Shown here piece after piece: positions 33,824 to 42,929 of a stretch of 64,000 nt of DNA. The position numbers and the translations under genes are program-made. This stretch comes from Chlorobium sp. (lineage in GTDB: Bacteria; Bacteroidota; Chlorobiia; Chlorobiales; Chlorobiaceae). How positions within the stretch are numbered: position 1 is the first letter of the stretch; the number at the start of each line of letters is the position of its first letter. The stretch is taken from positions 1 to 64,000 of the forward strand of contig JANQGE010000057.1 of assembly GCA_028277485.1 (NCBI GenBank). Direction: 5' to 3'. The notes under the pieces are model-generated. The model ran no database searches and had not been told where the DNA came from. It saw nothing but the letters and a program-made list of their open reading frames with translations.

Positions 33824-36800
33824 GTGGATACTGCATCTGTGCGCGAGATACCATATAATTATACATCCGCTACCGACGGACAGCTATTGTCGTACCTTTT
33901 GGGCGAAGATAACGCCCGAATGCTCGACGAACTGAGAGATGTCCGTGTCACCGGGCGTTCGGCGAGGCTGTTGATGCGTATCATCGGCGGGGTTCTTATC
34001 CACCGGAGAAACCCTTACTTGTTTCAGGAGCTTGTTAATTTGCCTCCGCGCAGAAAGAGGCTCTTTCAACAAGCTTTCAAGGATCTCGATACCATTGAAG
34101 GTTCTGCGAACGGAGAGCAGCGGGTTTTATCGATTGTTGCAACGCTGAGAAAGCTCCTTGATAAGTTTCAGGCTGAGGTGGAAAGGGTTCCAGAGTTCAG
34201 AAGACACCTGAAAAGAGAATTCGGGGCTATTGTTGGGGCAAAAAATGTTCTGTTCGATCCGTTCACGCTTGTTTCCCACGCAACCGATGCCACAGACTGG
34301 CGCCTGCATCTTCCGGTTGCGGTGGCAACCCCTGATGATGAGGCCCAGGTTGGTTCCCTGCTTGTGGCGACAGGAAGGCTTGGACTGAAAGCAATTCCAA
34401 GAGGGGCCGGTACGGGGCTGACCGGGGGTTCTGTTCCGCTTCGTCCGGATTGTGTGATCATCAATACAGAAAAGCTTGACAGGATAAGGGGGATTCATGA
34501 ACGTGAGTTTCAGCTTGACGGCGGAGAAACGGTTTCTGCGCCGGTTATAGAGGTTGAGGCGGGTGTCGTCACAGAAAAAGCCATGGCTTATGCCAGCAGC
34601 CGCGGTCTTGTGTTCGCCACCGATCCTACAAGCGAGTGGTCCTGCACTGTCGGCGGAAATATTGCTGAAAATGCCGGAGGAAAAAAGGCTGTCAGATGGG
34701 GAACCTGCATCGATAATCTTGTCGAGTGGGTTATGGCAATGCCATCGGGGGAAAGCTGGAGGGTTCGCAGGACCAACCACAGACTTCGCAAGATCATGCC
34801 GGATGATACCGTTATCTACGAAGTGCTGGACCGTACAGGGGAGCTCATCAGGCGCATCGAACTGTGCGGTACCGATATTCGAAAAAAAGGTCTCTGGAAA
34901 GATATTACCAACAAGGCTCTGGGCGGTGTGCCCGGCCTGCAGAAAGAAGGTACTGACGGAGTGATCACTTCCGCTTTTTTTGTGTTGTACCCGAAGTATG
35001 AAGATACAGCAACACTGTGCCTTGAATTTTTCGGGCCCGATATGGATGAGGCGAGCCGGGTTATTGTGGCGCTGTCGAGGATTTTTCCTCTTTCAACAGA
35101 TAACAAAGAGGCATTGCTTGCCCTGGAGCATTTCGACGACGAGTATATCAGGGCGATTGACTACAAGGTCAAGGCGCCCCGTGCCCAGATGCCCAAAGCG
35201 GTGTTGCTGATCGATATTGCAGGCCATAAACCGGAAGAAGTAAAAGCCGGAATCAGCAGAGTTGAGAAGCTGCTTGAACAGCATCCAAACACACTGCTGT
35301 TTATTGCCTCTGATGCAGAAGAGGCACAGCGTTTCTGGGCTGACCGAAAGAAGCTCAGTGCGATTGCACGCAGAACCAACGCATTCAAACTCAATGAGGA
35401 TGTGGTTATTCCCCTTGATGCCCTTGCTGAATTCTCTCGCTTTGTCGATGCGTTGAATATTGAAGAGGAGCGTTATTCGCAGCTTTGTTTCATTGATACG
35501 GTACTGGTCCTGCTGCATGATGCGGATATGGAGGAGGATGGAGAGCAGTTTGCCTCGAAGATACCTCCTGCCAGGGCTCTCTGCTCTGCAACAGGGGAAA
35601 AGCTCAGTACTTCCGATGAGAAGGCCCTGCGCACCCTTGCTGAAGTACAGGAGTTCCGCAATGAGTTCAATGAGCTGTTTCACGGTTATCCCCATATCGT
35701 AAAGGCTTTCGATGACGCGTTTCAGTATGTGCGTGACCGGCGCATTGTCATTGCTACGCACATGCATGCAGGGGACGGTAACATACATGTTAACATACCT
35801 GTCCTCTCGAATGACCAGCCGATGCTCCGCCGGGCTGATCAGGTTGTTGACAAGGTAATGGCAAAAGTGGTTTCTCTTGGCGGCGTTGTTTCGGGTGAAC
35901 ACGGAATCGGTGTGACCAAGCTGAAGTATTTGGATAAAAAGCGCATCGATGAGCTTACAGCTTACAGGAAAACGGTCGATCCGGAAGGTGTCATGAATCC
36001 GGGCAAACTGGACGATTTCGATGTTCTGGATCATATTTTCACCCCATCGTTCAACCTCCTGGAGCTTGAGGCCAATATTCTGAAAAGGGCAAAGATCGAA
36101 GAGCTGTCCAAGAACGTCGATGTCTGTATCCGCTGCGGCAAATGCAAGACGGATTGCTGTGTTTACTATCCTGCCCGCGGTATGTTTTATCACCCGAGAA
36201 ACAAGAACCTGGCTGTCGGCTCGTTGATCGAGGCGCTTCTCTATGTTGCCCAGCGTGAGCGGTCAACCGATTTTGAACTGCTGCAATGGCTCGAAGATGT
36301 CGCCGATCATTGCACGATATGTCATAAGTGCCTGAAACCTTGCCCTGTCGATATCGATACCGGAGAAGTTTCGGTTCTTGAGCGCGATATCCTTGAGGCA
36401 AGGGGGTACAAGCATTTTTCGGCGGTTACGCAGATGACGCTGAAGTATCTCGAAAACCGTTCTCCGTTTGTTAACAAGATGTTCCGCAACGGTGTCGTCC
36501 GTATGGGCGGGGCTGCAATCCGCGCGGGCAACAAGCTTGCCAAGCCTCTTCAGCCGGCTGAAAACCCTTCTTCTTTTTATCCTCTCAAGATGGTGCGTTC
36601 ATCGGTGCCGCCTGTTCCGGAAGAGACGCTGCGGGACGTGCTCCCGCATTGCGAGCCGGACCAGGTGCTGGTGTTCGAGCCGGACAGGATGAATGGCAGT
36701 ACGGTGTTTTATTTCCCAGGGTGCGGTTCGGAGAGGATGCATTCCTCCATTTCTATGGCGGCAATTCATCTGCTTCTGGAGACAGGAATCAGGGTTGTGC

Positions 36801-37447
36801 TGCCGCCGCCGTTTTTATGCTGCGGTTTTCCGGCCTATGTAAATGCGCAAAACGATCAGCACTCGAAGATTGTGCTTCGCAACACGGTGATCTTTACGCA
36901 GATCCGCGAAATGTTTTCCTACCTTGATTTTGATGCCTGTGTCATTTCCTGCGGAACATGCATGGAGGCTCTGGAGGGGATGGAAACCAGGAAGCTGTTT
37001 GGCGGGAGTATTGTTGATGTTATGATCTATGCAAAGAGCCAGGGCCTGAAGTTGAACGGCAGCGACGATCGCCTGTATCATGCGCCCTGCCATGACTCGC
37101 TCGGGGGGAAAGCCCCGGAAAAACTCAAGGATCTTGGCGGTTTCGGGGTGATTACCCCGGTCGAACACTGCTGTTCAGAGGCCGGCACGCTTGCCCTGTC
37201 AAGACCCGATATTACCGATTCGATGCTGCAGCGCAAGAGGAACGCTATCGGGGAAGCGAAAAAGGAGACAGGTGATACCGTTATACTGACCAATTGTCCT
37301 TCCTGTGTCCAGGGGCTTGGGAGAAGCCGGGATCTGGGCGTGGAGCCGCTTCATATTGCGGTTGCAATTGCTGAAAAGATTTCGGGCCCCGACTGGAAAG
37401 CGCGTTTCAGAGAGCAGGCGGCAAGAGCAGCCGCTGTAAGATTTTAA
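33824..37447 (+). CDS. Giant FAD-linked oxidoreductase with Fe-S and CCG domains (DUF3683 type)
   Basis: 1207 residues from the GTG at 33824; the frame stays open to a TTG at 33749. Order of domains: DUF3683-like N-terminus (VREIPYNYTSATDG), FAD_binding_4 with PRGAGTGLTGGSVPLR, FAD-oxidase C-terminal domain with MHAGDGNIHVNIPVL and SGEHGIG, a two-cluster ferredoxin module (CIRCGKCKTDC at about 36125-36157 and CTICHKCLKPCPVD at about 36313-36354), then two CCG domains (PGCGSER... LCCGFPAY; PCHDSLGG... CCSEAG). This is the GlcD/GlcF or D-lactate dehydrogenase arrangement fused in one chain. It should oxidise a 2-hydroxy acid and pass electrons to quinone or a heterodisulfide-type partner. The exact substrate is unknown. 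Confidence 0.85.
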   Translation: MDTASVREIPYNYTSATDGQLLSYLLGEDNARMLDELRDVRVTGRSARLLMRIIGGVLIHRRNPYLFQELVNLPPRRKRLFQQAFKDLDTIEGSANGEQRVLSIVATLRKLLDKFQAEVERVPEFRRHLKREFGAIVGAKNVLFDPFTLVSHATDATDWRLHLPVAVATPDDEAQVGSLLVATGRLGLKAIPRGAGTGLTGGSVPLRPDCVIINTEKLDRIRGIHEREFQLDGGETVSAPVIEVEAGVVTEKAMAYASSRGLVFATDPTSEWSCTVGGNIAENAGGKKAVRWGTCIDNLVEWVMAMPSGESWRVRRTNHRLRKIMPDDTVIYEVLDRTGELIRRIELCGTDIRKKGLWKDITNKALGGVPGLQKEGTDGVITSAFFVLYPKYEDTATLCLEFFGPDMDEASRVIVALSRIFPLSTDNKEALLALEHFDDEYIRAIDYKVKAPRAQMPKAVLLIDIAGHKPEEVKAGISRVEKLLEQHPNTLLFIASDAEEAQRFWADRKKLSAIARRTNAFKLNEDVVIPLDALAEFSRFVDALNIEEERYSQLCFIDTVLVLLHDADMEEDGEQFASKIPPARALCSATGEKLSTSDEKALRTLAEVQEFRNEFNELFHGYPHIVKAFDDAFQYVRDRRIVIATHMHAGDGNIHVNIPVLSNDQPMLRRADQVVDKVMAKVVSLGGVVSGEHGIGVTKLKYLDKKRIDELTAYRKTVDPEGVMNPGKLDDFDVLDHIFTPSFNLLELEANILKRAKIEELSKNVDVCIRCGKCKTDCCVYYPARGMFYHPRNKNLAVGSLIEALLYVAQRERSTDFELLQWLEDVADHCTICHKCLKPCPVDIDTGEVSVLERDILEARGYKHFSAVTQMTLKYLENRSPFVNKMFRNGVVRMGGAAIRAGNKLAKPLQPAENPSSFYPLKMVRSSVPPVPEETLRDVLPHCEPDQVLVFEPDRMNGSTVFYFPGCGSERMHSSISMAAIHLLLETGIRVVLPPPFLCCGFPAYVNAQNDQHSKIVLRNTVIFTQIREMFSYLDFDACVISCGTCMEALEGMETRKLFGGSIVDVMIYAKSQGLKLNGSDDRLYHAPCHDSLGGKAPEKLKDLGGFGVITPVEHCCSEAGTLALSRPDITDSMLQRKRNAIGEAKKETGDTVILTNCPSCVQGLGRSRDLGVEPLHIAVAIAEKISGPDWKARFREQAARAAAVRF

Positions 37448-37454
37448 GCCTGCT

Positions 37455-37498
37455 GTGCTCCGTTCGCCTTGCACTTGAACCGCTCATGACGGTGCCCT
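37455..37498 (-). repeat. MITE-like terminal fragment
   Basis: GTGCTCCGTTCGCCTTGC then CTTGAACCGCTCATGAC joined directly to GGTGCCC: the terminal segment has lost the AATTTATAGA part. It begins a few nt after the oxidoreductase stop codon. Confidence 0.65.
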
Positions 37499-37627
37499 GA
37501 AGAATCCTTTCTGTTTCATAGATGAGTGAGAAAGCATTCAGGGAGCGGAGTGCCTGGCGGGAAGGTGGTGTGCCTCGGCATATGGAGAATTGCTTCTTTT
37601 TATGTAAGATATAATCCCTGCTTTTCA

Positions 37628-37697
37628 GGGTGCCCCTTTTGCGTGCCCTGATTACTCTGCTGGACGGATGGGAAGGGGTTATGCTGGAGGTGCCCTT
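37628..37697 (-). repeat. MITE-like element, internally deleted
   Basis: Both tips are recognisable (GGGTGCCCC and GGAGGTGCCC) with GCGTGCCCTGATTACT and GGACGGATGGGAAGGGG between them, a deleted short form. It lies in the leader of alaC. Confidence 0.6.
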
Positions 37698-37719
37698 TAA
37701 TGTGAAACGTGCACAAAAC

Positions 37720-38973
37720 ATGTTTGATGAAATTGAATTTGAAAAGATAAAACGGCTTCCGAAGTATGTCTTTGCGGCAGTTGACGAGCTGAAAATGGCT
37801 GAAAGGCGGGCCGGAGAGGATGTTATAGATTTTTCAATGGGAAACCCTGACGGCCCGACGCCCCGGCACATTATCGACAAGCTTATTGAAAGTGTGCAGA
37901 AACCGAGGACACACGGCTATTCCGCTTCCAAAGGCATTTACAAGCTCCGTCTGGCTATCTGCGGCTGGTATCTCAACAAGTTCGGGGTGGAGCTGGATCC
38001 CGACACAGAGGTGGTTGCTTCAATGGGTTCAAAAGAGGGATATGTGAACCTGGTCCAGGCGATCACTAACCCCGGTGATGTCGCCATGGTGCCGGACCCG
38101 TGTTATCCCATCCATTCGCAGGCTTTTATTCTTGCCGGCGGCAATGTGCACCGCTTCAGATTGGTAACAAGAGACGATTTTACACTTGACGAGGGGGCTT
38201 TTTTCCGCAACGTCGAGACAGTAATGCGTGAATCCTCACCCAAACCGAAATATCTGGTGGTGAATTTTCCCAATAACCCGACAACCGCTACGGTTGATCT
38301 TGCCTTTTATGAAAAGCTGGTTGCGGTTGCGCGAGAAGAACGGTTTTATGTCATCAGCGATATTGCGTATGCCGAAATAACGTTTGACGGATATCAGGTT
38401 CCGTCTATTCTGCAGGTTCCCGGAGCTAAAGATGTTGCGATTGAAAGCTATACCCTTTCGAAGACCTACAACATGGCCGGCTGGCGGGTTGGTTTTCTCG
38501 TAGGCAATCCGAAACTTGTGGGGGCGCTGGCGAGAATCAAAAGCTGGCTTGATTACGGCATGTTTACTCCGATACAGGTGGCTTCGACCATAGCGCTTAA
38601 CGAGAGCCAGTCTTGTGTGGAAGAGATCAGGGAGACCTACCGCAAACGCCGGGATGTTCTTCTCAAGAGCTTTTTAAACGCCGGCTGGCACATTGCAAAA
38701 CCAAGGGCATCCATGTTTGTCTGGGCAAGAATTCCCGAGTCTTTCCGGGAGCTCGGCAGCCTCGAGTTCAGTAAAAGGCTTTTGAAGGAAGCCAAGGTCG
38801 CAGTAAGTCCGGGGATTGGGTTCGGTCCTTATGGGGATGAATATGTGAGAATCGCCCTGATTGAGAACGAGGAAAGGATCCGCCAGGCGGCAAGAAATGT
38901 GAAGAGGTTTCTGAGATCGCACAGGGAGAGGGAGGTCAGGAGCATGAAGCAGGGAGTTGCGGAAAGAGAATAG
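37720..38973 (+). CDS. alaC: AlaC-type alanine aminotransferase
   Basis: 417 residues from the ATG at 37720 (MFDEIEFEKIKRLPKYVF); the frame extends upstream into a MITE remnant, which I exclude. Fold type I PLP enzyme: VIDFSMGNPDGPTP, HGYSASKGIYKLRLAICGWY, NFPNNPTTATVDLAFYEKL, and the PLP lysine in TLSKTYNMAGWRVGF. The C-terminal VSPGIGFGPYGDEYVRIALIENEERIRQA closely matches E. coli AlaC (YfdZ), which makes alanine from pyruvate and glutamate. LL-diaminopimelate aminotransferase is a related possibility but the motifs fit AlaC better. C-terminal residues beyond RSHRER are extra. Confidence 0.88.
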   Translation: MFDEIEFEKIKRLPKYVFAAVDELKMAERRAGEDVIDFSMGNPDGPTPRHIIDKLIESVQKPRTHGYSASKGIYKLRLAICGWYLNKFGVELDPDTEVVASMGSKEGYVNLVQAITNPGDVAMVPDPCYPIHSQAFILAGGNVHRFRLVTRDDFTLDEGAFFRNVETVMRESSPKPKYLVVNFPNNPTTATVDLAFYEKLVAVAREERFYVISDIAYAEITFDGYQVPSILQVPGAKDVAIESYTLSKTYNMAGWRVGFLVGNPKLVGALARIKSWLDYGMFTPIQVASTIALNESQSCVEEIRETYRKRRDVLLKSFLNAGWHIAKPRASMFVWARIPESFRELGSLEFSKRLLKEAKVAVSPGIGFGPYGDEYVRIALIENEERIRQAARNVKRFLRSHREREVRSMKQGVAERE

Positions 38974-39018
38974 GTAAAAGGAAAGAATCTGAACGGCGGC
39001 AAGCGACCGATAACGGGC

Positions 39019-40614
39019 TCACTCCGGCAGTTCTTCTACAGCAAAGATTTCCTTGATTGCGTCTGGAATCGAGTGCAGGACATCTTCGGATGAAACGAGG
39101 CTCGAAACCGTGGAAGCAAGGTCTCCCGCACGGCCGTGAAACCATGCAGCAGTGGCGCCGGCGTTAAAGGTGTCGAGACCTTTCGCGGCAAGCGCACCGA
39201 TCATACCCGCAAGTACATCACCCGTTCCGGCTGTTGAGAGGGCTTCCGTACCGCTGTTGTTGATGAGGATGTCTCCCGAAGGACAGGCGATACAGGTAGG
39301 GCTGCCTTTCAGCAAAAGGTTGACATTGTTTGCCTCGGTAAACCTGCGGATGATCCCGAGACGGTCAGCCTGTATTTCAGCGGCAGGGAGGTTTGCAAGC
39401 CTGCTGAATTCTCCGGCATGAGGTGTGAGCAGGGTGTCCCGGAAATCGTGCTTTTCGAGAGAAAAGCTGTTTTGGGAAACGGCAAAGAGCGCGTCGGCAT
39501 CGAGAACAAGTTTTTTTGATGCCACAACCGGGTCTGCAAGGAGTTGATGCAGCAGCGAGATGGTGCCGGGTGCCCTTCCAAGGCCGCATCCCATGACAAT
39601 GGCGTCGGCCCACGACGCCTTTTCGATGATTGATTCGTAATCTCTTCCGGTCACCGTTGCAGAGGGTGCGTAGGTATGCAGCGGCCCGGCCAGTTCAGCG
39701 GGCAGCGAAACGCAGACATAGCCTGCTCCTGTGGCGGTTGCGGCTTTTGCGGCGAGCAACGAGGCTCCGAGCATTGAGCTGTTGCGGTTTTGCGAACCTG
39801 CTATGATGAGCAGCTTTCCGTTATTGTGCTTGGCCCCGCCAGGAGGGCGGAGAATGAAGTTCTCCGAGGCGAATTCCCTGTCGGTCAGATGGCATCCGCA
39901 ATCGCTGGCAAGAAATTTCGGTATTGAAATTTCGGCGATATGTATCTCGCCGGAAAGTTCAGGGCCTGAATTCAGGAAAAACCCGGTTTTCAGGTAAGCC
40001 ATACAGACGGTAAGGTCTGCGTTTACCGCAGGGGAGGATGCAAAGCCGCGGGTCGCGTCAAGGCCGCTGGGCAGGTCCAGGGCAATGGTGGCGGCCGAGC
40101 TCCGTTCACGAATGCTGTTGATAAGTGCGACGGCCTGCTTGACAGGGTCTTTCAATGCATCACCTTCGGCTTTCAAACTCAGTCCTGTACCAAGCACCGC
40201 GTCGACAATGCCGTCGTAGCGGGCTTCGGCAACAAACGGCAACGCTTCATCATGACCGTTGAAAATCCGCACCTTATCGGTATGAGCGCTGTAAGCGTCT
40301 ACAATGGCCAGACCGTCACGGTTAAGCGAAGCAAGGCTTTCAGGAGGGTAGAGCAGTACCAGATCAACCGCGGCTCCGAGATTGAGCAGGTGGCGGGCAA
40401 GCACGAAACCATCTCCCCCGTTGTTTCCCTTTCCGCAGACAATCAGAAATGCCCGTTCACCGAACCCTTCATCCCTTTTATCGAAGGATTCCCTGATGAT
40501 CCTTGCGGCCTCCCGGCCGGCAAGCTCCATGAGCCTCGATTCATCCGTATGCAACAGTTCAATCGCGGCACGGTCGGCACGGCTCATCTCTTCAGCTGTC
40601 AGGACTGGGCGCAT
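39019..40614 (-). CDS. nnr: Bifunctional NAD(P)H-hydrate repair enzyme (epimerase + dehydratase)
   Basis: 531 residues. The N-terminal YjeF_N/NnrE epimerase domain (about 1-215) has IVCGKGNNGGDGFVLARHL and IALDLPSGLDATRG. The C-terminal NnrD dehydratase domain has GAKHNNGKLLIIAGSQ, VLDADALFAVSQ, LLTPHAGEFSRL and AGTGDVLAGMIGALAAKG, typical of the ribokinase-like carbohydrate kinase fold. It repairs damaged NADH/NADPH hydrates using ADP or ATP. It begins 6 nt after purL and ends the secA-purL-nnr operon. Confidence 0.93.
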   Translation of the reverse strand: MRPVLTAEEMSRADRAAIELLHTDESRLMELAGREAARIIRESFDKRDEGFGERAFLIVCGKGNNGGDGFVLARHLLNLGAAVDLVLLYPPESLASLNRDGLAIVDAYSAHTDKVRIFNGHDEALPFVAEARYDGIVDAVLGTGLSLKAEGDALKDPVKQAVALINSIRERSSAATIALDLPSGLDATRGFASSPAVNADLTVCMAYLKTGFFLNSGPELSGEIHIAEISIPKFLASDCGCHLTDREFASENFILRPPGGAKHNNGKLLIIAGSQNRNSSMLGASLLAAKAATATGAGYVCVSLPAELAGPLHTYAPSATVTGRDYESIIEKASWADAIVMGCGLGRAPGTISLLHQLLADPVVASKKLVLDADALFAVSQNSFSLEKHDFRDTLLTPHAGEFSRLANLPAAEIQADRLGIIRRFTEANNVNLLLKGSPTCIACPSGDILINNSGTEALSTAGTGDVLAGMIGALAAKGLDTFNAGATAAWFHGRAGDLASTVSSLVSSEDVLHSIPDAIKEIFAVEELPE

Positions 40615-40620
40615 GACGTA

Positions 40621-42903
40621 TCACAAGGTTTCAAGTTCATCGAGATGGAGCGCCTCCTCGAGGGCGTTGTAATAGGCTTGCAGCAGTTCTTCAGTCGTGA
40701 ATGAGAGCGTTTCTTTGCCGTTTATCTCTATTGAGGCGTCTTTTTCGCGAACCTGGCCGATAACCCTTGCGGAAATGCCGTACCGGTGTGCCAGGTCGAT
40801 TGTTTTTACGGCGTTTTCGGGCTGAAGGCTCAGGAGTACGCGGCCCTGGGCTTCAGAAAAGAGGAGCTCCTGAGCGAATGAGCTGTTTTTTTCACTGGAT
40901 TCAAGGTCTACGGCAAAGCCGAGCGGGCTTGGCTTGTCCATGACGGCCTTCTCGACAAGTGCGGTAAAAAGACCGCCGTCGGAAATGTCGTGTGCTGAGC
41001 TCAGCATGCGTGACTGTGCGAGAACAACAAGAAGTTCCTGAAGTTTGCGTTCCTGTTCGAGATCGAATGCCGGGGCATCGCATCCCGGAGTTCCATATTG
41101 CAGGACAAGGTATTCCGACCCGTCGAGTGTAAGCGGCGGATCTCCAAGCATGAGGATCGCGTCACCGGGTTTCCTGAATGTGGAGACGGTGAGATTGTCG
41201 ATGTTGTCCAGGAGGCCGATCATTCCTATGACAGGAGTGGGATATACTGCGGTGCCGGTCAGCGATGATTCGTTGTAGAAACTCACGTTGCCGCCGGTAA
41301 CCGGTGTATTGAATGCCCTGCAGGCTTCTCCCATGCCTTCGACGGAGGCCTTGAACTGAAAATAAACATCCGGTTTATAAGGGTTGCCGAAATTAAGGCA
41401 GTTGGTTATGGCCAGGGGTCTGGCTCCGGAACATGCAATGTTCCGCGCGCACTCGGCGACGGCGATCATGCCGCCTTTTTTCGGGTTGAGATAGACATAA
41501 CGGGCATTGCAGTCCGTTTTCATCGCCAACGCCTTTTTCGTCTCCTTGATGCGGATCACTGCCGCGTCGGTACGGCCTGCGGCGGTTACGGTATTGGTCT
41601 GCACCATCGAGTCGTACTGCTGGTAAACCCACTGTTTGCTGGCAATGTTGGGGTGGGACAGCAGACGCAGGCTCACGGAATGCAGATCAAGCGAGCTGTC
41701 GGGAACAAGATCAGCGGGAGAAGTATCCGGTTTTTTTTCAACCGTCTCGCGGATGTATACAGGGGCGCCGCCGCCAAGCACGAGTGATTTCGCAGGTATT
41801 TCAGCAACGACAGAGCCGCGGTGTTTTACCCTGAGCTGATTGTCCGCGGTAACTTTTCCGATCACAACGGCATGAACGTCCCATTTTTTGTACACATCGA
41901 TGATTTTCTGTTCGTATCCTTTTGCTGCGACGATGAGCATGCGCTCCTGGGATTCAGAGAGCATGATTTCGTAAGCGCTCATATCTTTTTCACGGATGGG
42001 CGCGAGATCCAGATCGATTTCGATGCCTCCTGAACCGTTTTTACTGATGCCCCTGGAGCTCATTTCCGAGGTGGAGCTGGTTAGGCCTGCCGCGCCCATA
42101 TCCTGAAGCCCGACGACACGGCCGGTGGCAATAGCTTCAAGGGTTGCTTCAAGCAGAAGCTTTTCGGCAAAAGGGTCGCCGACCTGTACGCTGGGGCGTT
42201 TGTCTTCCGAGGCCTCGCTCAGGTCTTCGGATGCAAATGTTGCACCGTGGATGCCGTCTTTTCCGGTTGATGAGCCGACAATGAGTACGGGATTTCCTTC
42301 CCCCTCGGCAGTTGCACTGACGGTATTATGGTGTTCCACAAGACCGACGGACATAGCATTGACCAGGGGGTTGCCTGTATAACAGTCTTCAAAGTAGATT
42401 TCCCCGCCGACAGTTGGTACTCCGAAAGAGTTGCCGTAATCACCGATCCCCCTGACGACACCGTCAACAAGATAGCGTACTCTCGGGTCTTTGGGAGACC
42501 CGAAACGAAGAGAATTCAATGCAGCAACCGGTCTGGCGCCCATGGTGAAAATATCACGGTGTATCCCTCCGACCCCTGTCGCAGCACCTTGATAGGGCTC
42601 AACAGCGGAAGGGTGGTTGTGGGACTCGATTTTAAATGCGACCGCCAGGTTGTCTCCTATATCTACGAGCCCGGCGTTTTCTTCTCCGGCAGTAGCAAGC
42701 AGGCTCCCTCCGTCACGAGGGAGTGATTTCAGTACAGCAATGGAGTTTTTGTAGCTGCAGTGTTCGGACCACATGACAGAAAAAATACCCAGTTCGGTGA
42801 AAGTCGGGGTTCGTCCGAGAATATCGAGAATTTTACCGTACTCTTCTTCGCTAAGACCATGCTCCGTAGCGAGTTCAAGGGTTACGTCGGGTTCATGTAC
42901 CAT
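40621..42903 (-). CDS. purL: Phosphoribosylformylglycinamidine synthase subunit PurL
   Basis: 760 residues, the small PurL form that works with PurS and PurQ in the fourth step of purine synthesis. Features: GLSEEEYGKILDILGRTPTFTELGIFSVMWSEHCSYKNS, FKIESHNHPSAVEPYQGAATGVGGIHRDIFTMGARPVA, LQDMGAAGLTSSTSEMSSRG and ALAMKTDCNARYVYLNPKKG. Both ATP-binding AIRS-like halves are present, with SSAHDISDGGLFTALVEKA in the second. It sits 26 nt after secA on the same strand, an unusual partner. Confidence 0.97.
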   Translation of the reverse strand: MVHEPDVTLELATEHGLSEEEYGKILDILGRTPTFTELGIFSVMWSEHCSYKNSIAVLKSLPRDGGSLLATAGEENAGLVDIGDNLAVAFKIESHNHPSAVEPYQGAATGVGGIHRDIFTMGARPVAALNSLRFGSPKDPRVRYLVDGVVRGIGDYGNSFGVPTVGGEIYFEDCYTGNPLVNAMSVGLVEHHNTVSATAEGEGNPVLIVGSSTGKDGIHGATFASEDLSEASEDKRPSVQVGDPFAEKLLLEATLEAIATGRVVGLQDMGAAGLTSSTSEMSSRGISKNGSGGIEIDLDLAPIREKDMSAYEIMLSESQERMLIVAAKGYEQKIIDVYKKWDVHAVVIGKVTADNQLRVKHRGSVVAEIPAKSLVLGGGAPVYIRETVEKKPDTSPADLVPDSSLDLHSVSLRLLSHPNIASKQWVYQQYDSMVQTNTVTAAGRTDAAVIRIKETKKALAMKTDCNARYVYLNPKKGGMIAVAECARNIACSGARPLAITNCLNFGNPYKPDVYFQFKASVEGMGEACRAFNTPVTGGNVSFYNESSLTGTAVYPTPVIGMIGLLDNIDNLTVSTFRKPGDAILMLGDPPLTLDGSEYLVLQYGTPGCDAPAFDLEQERKLQELLVVLAQSRMLSSAHDISDGGLFTALVEKAVMDKPSPLGFAVDLESSEKNSSFAQELLFSEAQGRVLLSLQPENAVKTIDLAHRYGISARVIGQVREKDASIEINGKETLSFTTEELLQAYYNALEEALHLDELETL

Positions 42904-42929
42904 ATTGTGTTTGTTTTCGGCTCGTCGTT

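Noticed and set aside
35093..36193. Minus-strand frame of 366 codons inside the large oxidoreductase
   Set aside because: Antisense to conserved FAD and Fe-S motifs; no start region or family match.
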